This document shows positions 14,573-15,067 of a stretch of DNA of 15,067 nt, in pieces. A program made the position numbers and the translations under genes. The stretch is from Candidatus Methylomirabilota bacterium (GTDB lineage Bacteria; Methylomirabilota; Methylomirabilia; Methylomirabilales; Methylomirabilaceae). The notes under the pieces were generated by a model that saw only the letters and a list, made by a program, of their open reading frames with translations, was not told the origin of the DNA and searched no databases. The stretch's first letter is position 1; each line of letters starts with the position of its first letter. The DNA lies in NCBI GenBank assembly GCA_028869615.1, contig JAGWRQ010000030.1, positions 1 to 15,067 of the forward strand, in the 5' to 3' direction.

Positions 14573-15067
14573 TCAGCTCTGCTCTGGATGAGAGATGATC
14601 TTCTTCAGATAGGTAATCGCCGGTTGCGTGTTCAGGTGCTCGAAGACCCTGTAACGGCGCGGGCTGTGGCCGAATCGTGACACCTCGCTGGTCAGGTCCT
14701 TCAGATCGCCAAATACTATTGCCCTTGTGGGACAGGTTTGAGCGCAGGCCGGCACGATCTCGCCATCCCTGATCGGCCGCCCTTCATCTTTTGCTCTGGC
14801 CTTCCCAGCGGTGATCCGCTGTATACAAAAAGAGCACTTTTCCATCACGCCGGTTTCGCGGACGGTGACGTCAGGATTGAGTTGGAGGTGGAGCGGCTCC
14901 GGCCATGGATAGGTGAACCAATTGAACCGGCGGACCTTGTATGGACAGTTGTTGGAGCAGTATCGGGTTCCAACACAGCGGTTGTAGACCTGGATGTTCA
15001 ACCCTTCAGGGTTGTGCAGCGTGGCATAGACGGGGCAGACTGGCTCACAAGGGGCGTTATCGCAATG
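14573..15067 (-). CDS. actB: Fe-S subunit of a quinol oxidoreductase, ActB-like (partial)
   Basis: The last 164 residues of a ferredoxin-type Fe-S subunit; the gene is open at the right edge. The frame runs through to 15067, so an internal TTG at 15001 is not a start. Cluster motifs in order are [15 protein letters not shown] (residues 2-16 of the visible part), [31 protein letters not shown], and [14 protein letters not shown]. Such four-cluster units pass electrons between a membrane NrfD subunit and a molybdopterin-type (or degenerate) subunit. The tail ([20 protein letters not shown]) is like ActB of alternative complex III. ActB is usually a fusion with an N-terminal molybdopterin-like domain; that part, if present, is outside the window, so a NrfC/PsrB-type stand-alone subunit is possible. 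It is followed after 2 bp by the actC-like gene. Confidence 0.85.
   Translation of the reverse strand, partial: HCDNAPCEPVCPVYATLHNPEGLNIQVYNRCVGTRYCSNNCPYKVRRFNWFTYPWPEPLHLQLNPDVTVRETGVMEKCSFCIQRITAGKARAKDEGRPIRDGEIVPACAQTCPTRAIVFGDLKDLTSEVSRFGHSPRRYRVFEHLNTQPAITYLKKIISHPEQS

Noticed and set aside
15001..15067. A start for the ActB-like protein at the TTG at 15001.
   Set aside because: The frame continues to the edge and encodes another Fe-S motif ([11 protein letters not shown]), so the gene is simply cut by the window.

Overview
The window is about 15 kb of GC-rich bacterial DNA. It looks like a chromosome of a methylotrophic, respiring bacterium. The best guess is the NC10 / Methylomirabilota lineage ('Ca. 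Methylomirabilis'-like). The grounds are a methanofuran-type C1 cofactor gene (mfnB), a group-4-hydrogenase-like membrane complex, an ActB/ActC-type quinol oxidoreductase, and two families of dispersed palindromic repeats. The lineage is inference from gene content and was not checked against any database.

Region 1 (1-6692, - strand) is one long operon running right to left: an ArsR-family repressor gene, then a NuoB-like Fe-S subunit (HyfI-like), a large antiporter-like subunit (HyfB-like), a NuoH-like subunit (HyfC-like), HyfE-like, a second antiporter-like subunit (HyfF-like), and the start of the 30-kDa/49-kDa subunit (HyfG-like), which is cut by the window edge. This is a membrane-bound, ion-pumping complex of the Hyf / formate-hydrogenlyase / Ehr type, not complex I. 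From memory, its gene content and order match the Mycobacterium tuberculosis Rv0081-Rv0087 locus, including the leading cysteine-free ArsR regulator. The operon is tightly packed, with GTGA overlaps, except for a 221-bp gap between hyfB and hyfC that holds palindromic repeats and ends in a 21-bp duplication of the hyfC start.

Region 2 (6693-6864) is a divergent promoter region. It has a TTGACA promoter and two dyads for the arsR operon, and a separate + strand promoter for an orphan SAM methyltransferase (6865-7575).

Region 3 (7550-10192, - strand) is an operon of a zinc-ribbon membrane protein, a DUF72 protein and queG (epoxyqueuosine reductase, last step of queuosine synthesis). Its 3' end overlaps the convergent methyltransferase gene by 26 bp.

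Region 4 (10257-12303, - strand) is an ABC-F ATPase with a strong promoter so close to the start codon that its mRNA should be nearly leaderless.

Region 5 (12424-13229, + strand) is mfnB with its own promoter and a strong ribosome binding site.

Region 6 (13083-15067, - strand) is the 3' end of an actB-like Fe-S subunit gene (open at the window edge) followed by an actC/nrfD-like membrane subunit gene. A C/G-rich palindromic repeat sits at the convergent mfnB/actC junction. Both reading frames run into it, so both proteins carry repeat-encoded C-terminal residues.

No tRNA, rRNA, CRISPR array, insertion sequence or phage gene was seen. The most interesting parts are the ArsR-controlled Hyf-like operon with its repeat-filled gap and the repeat-remodelled gene ends at mfnB/actC.
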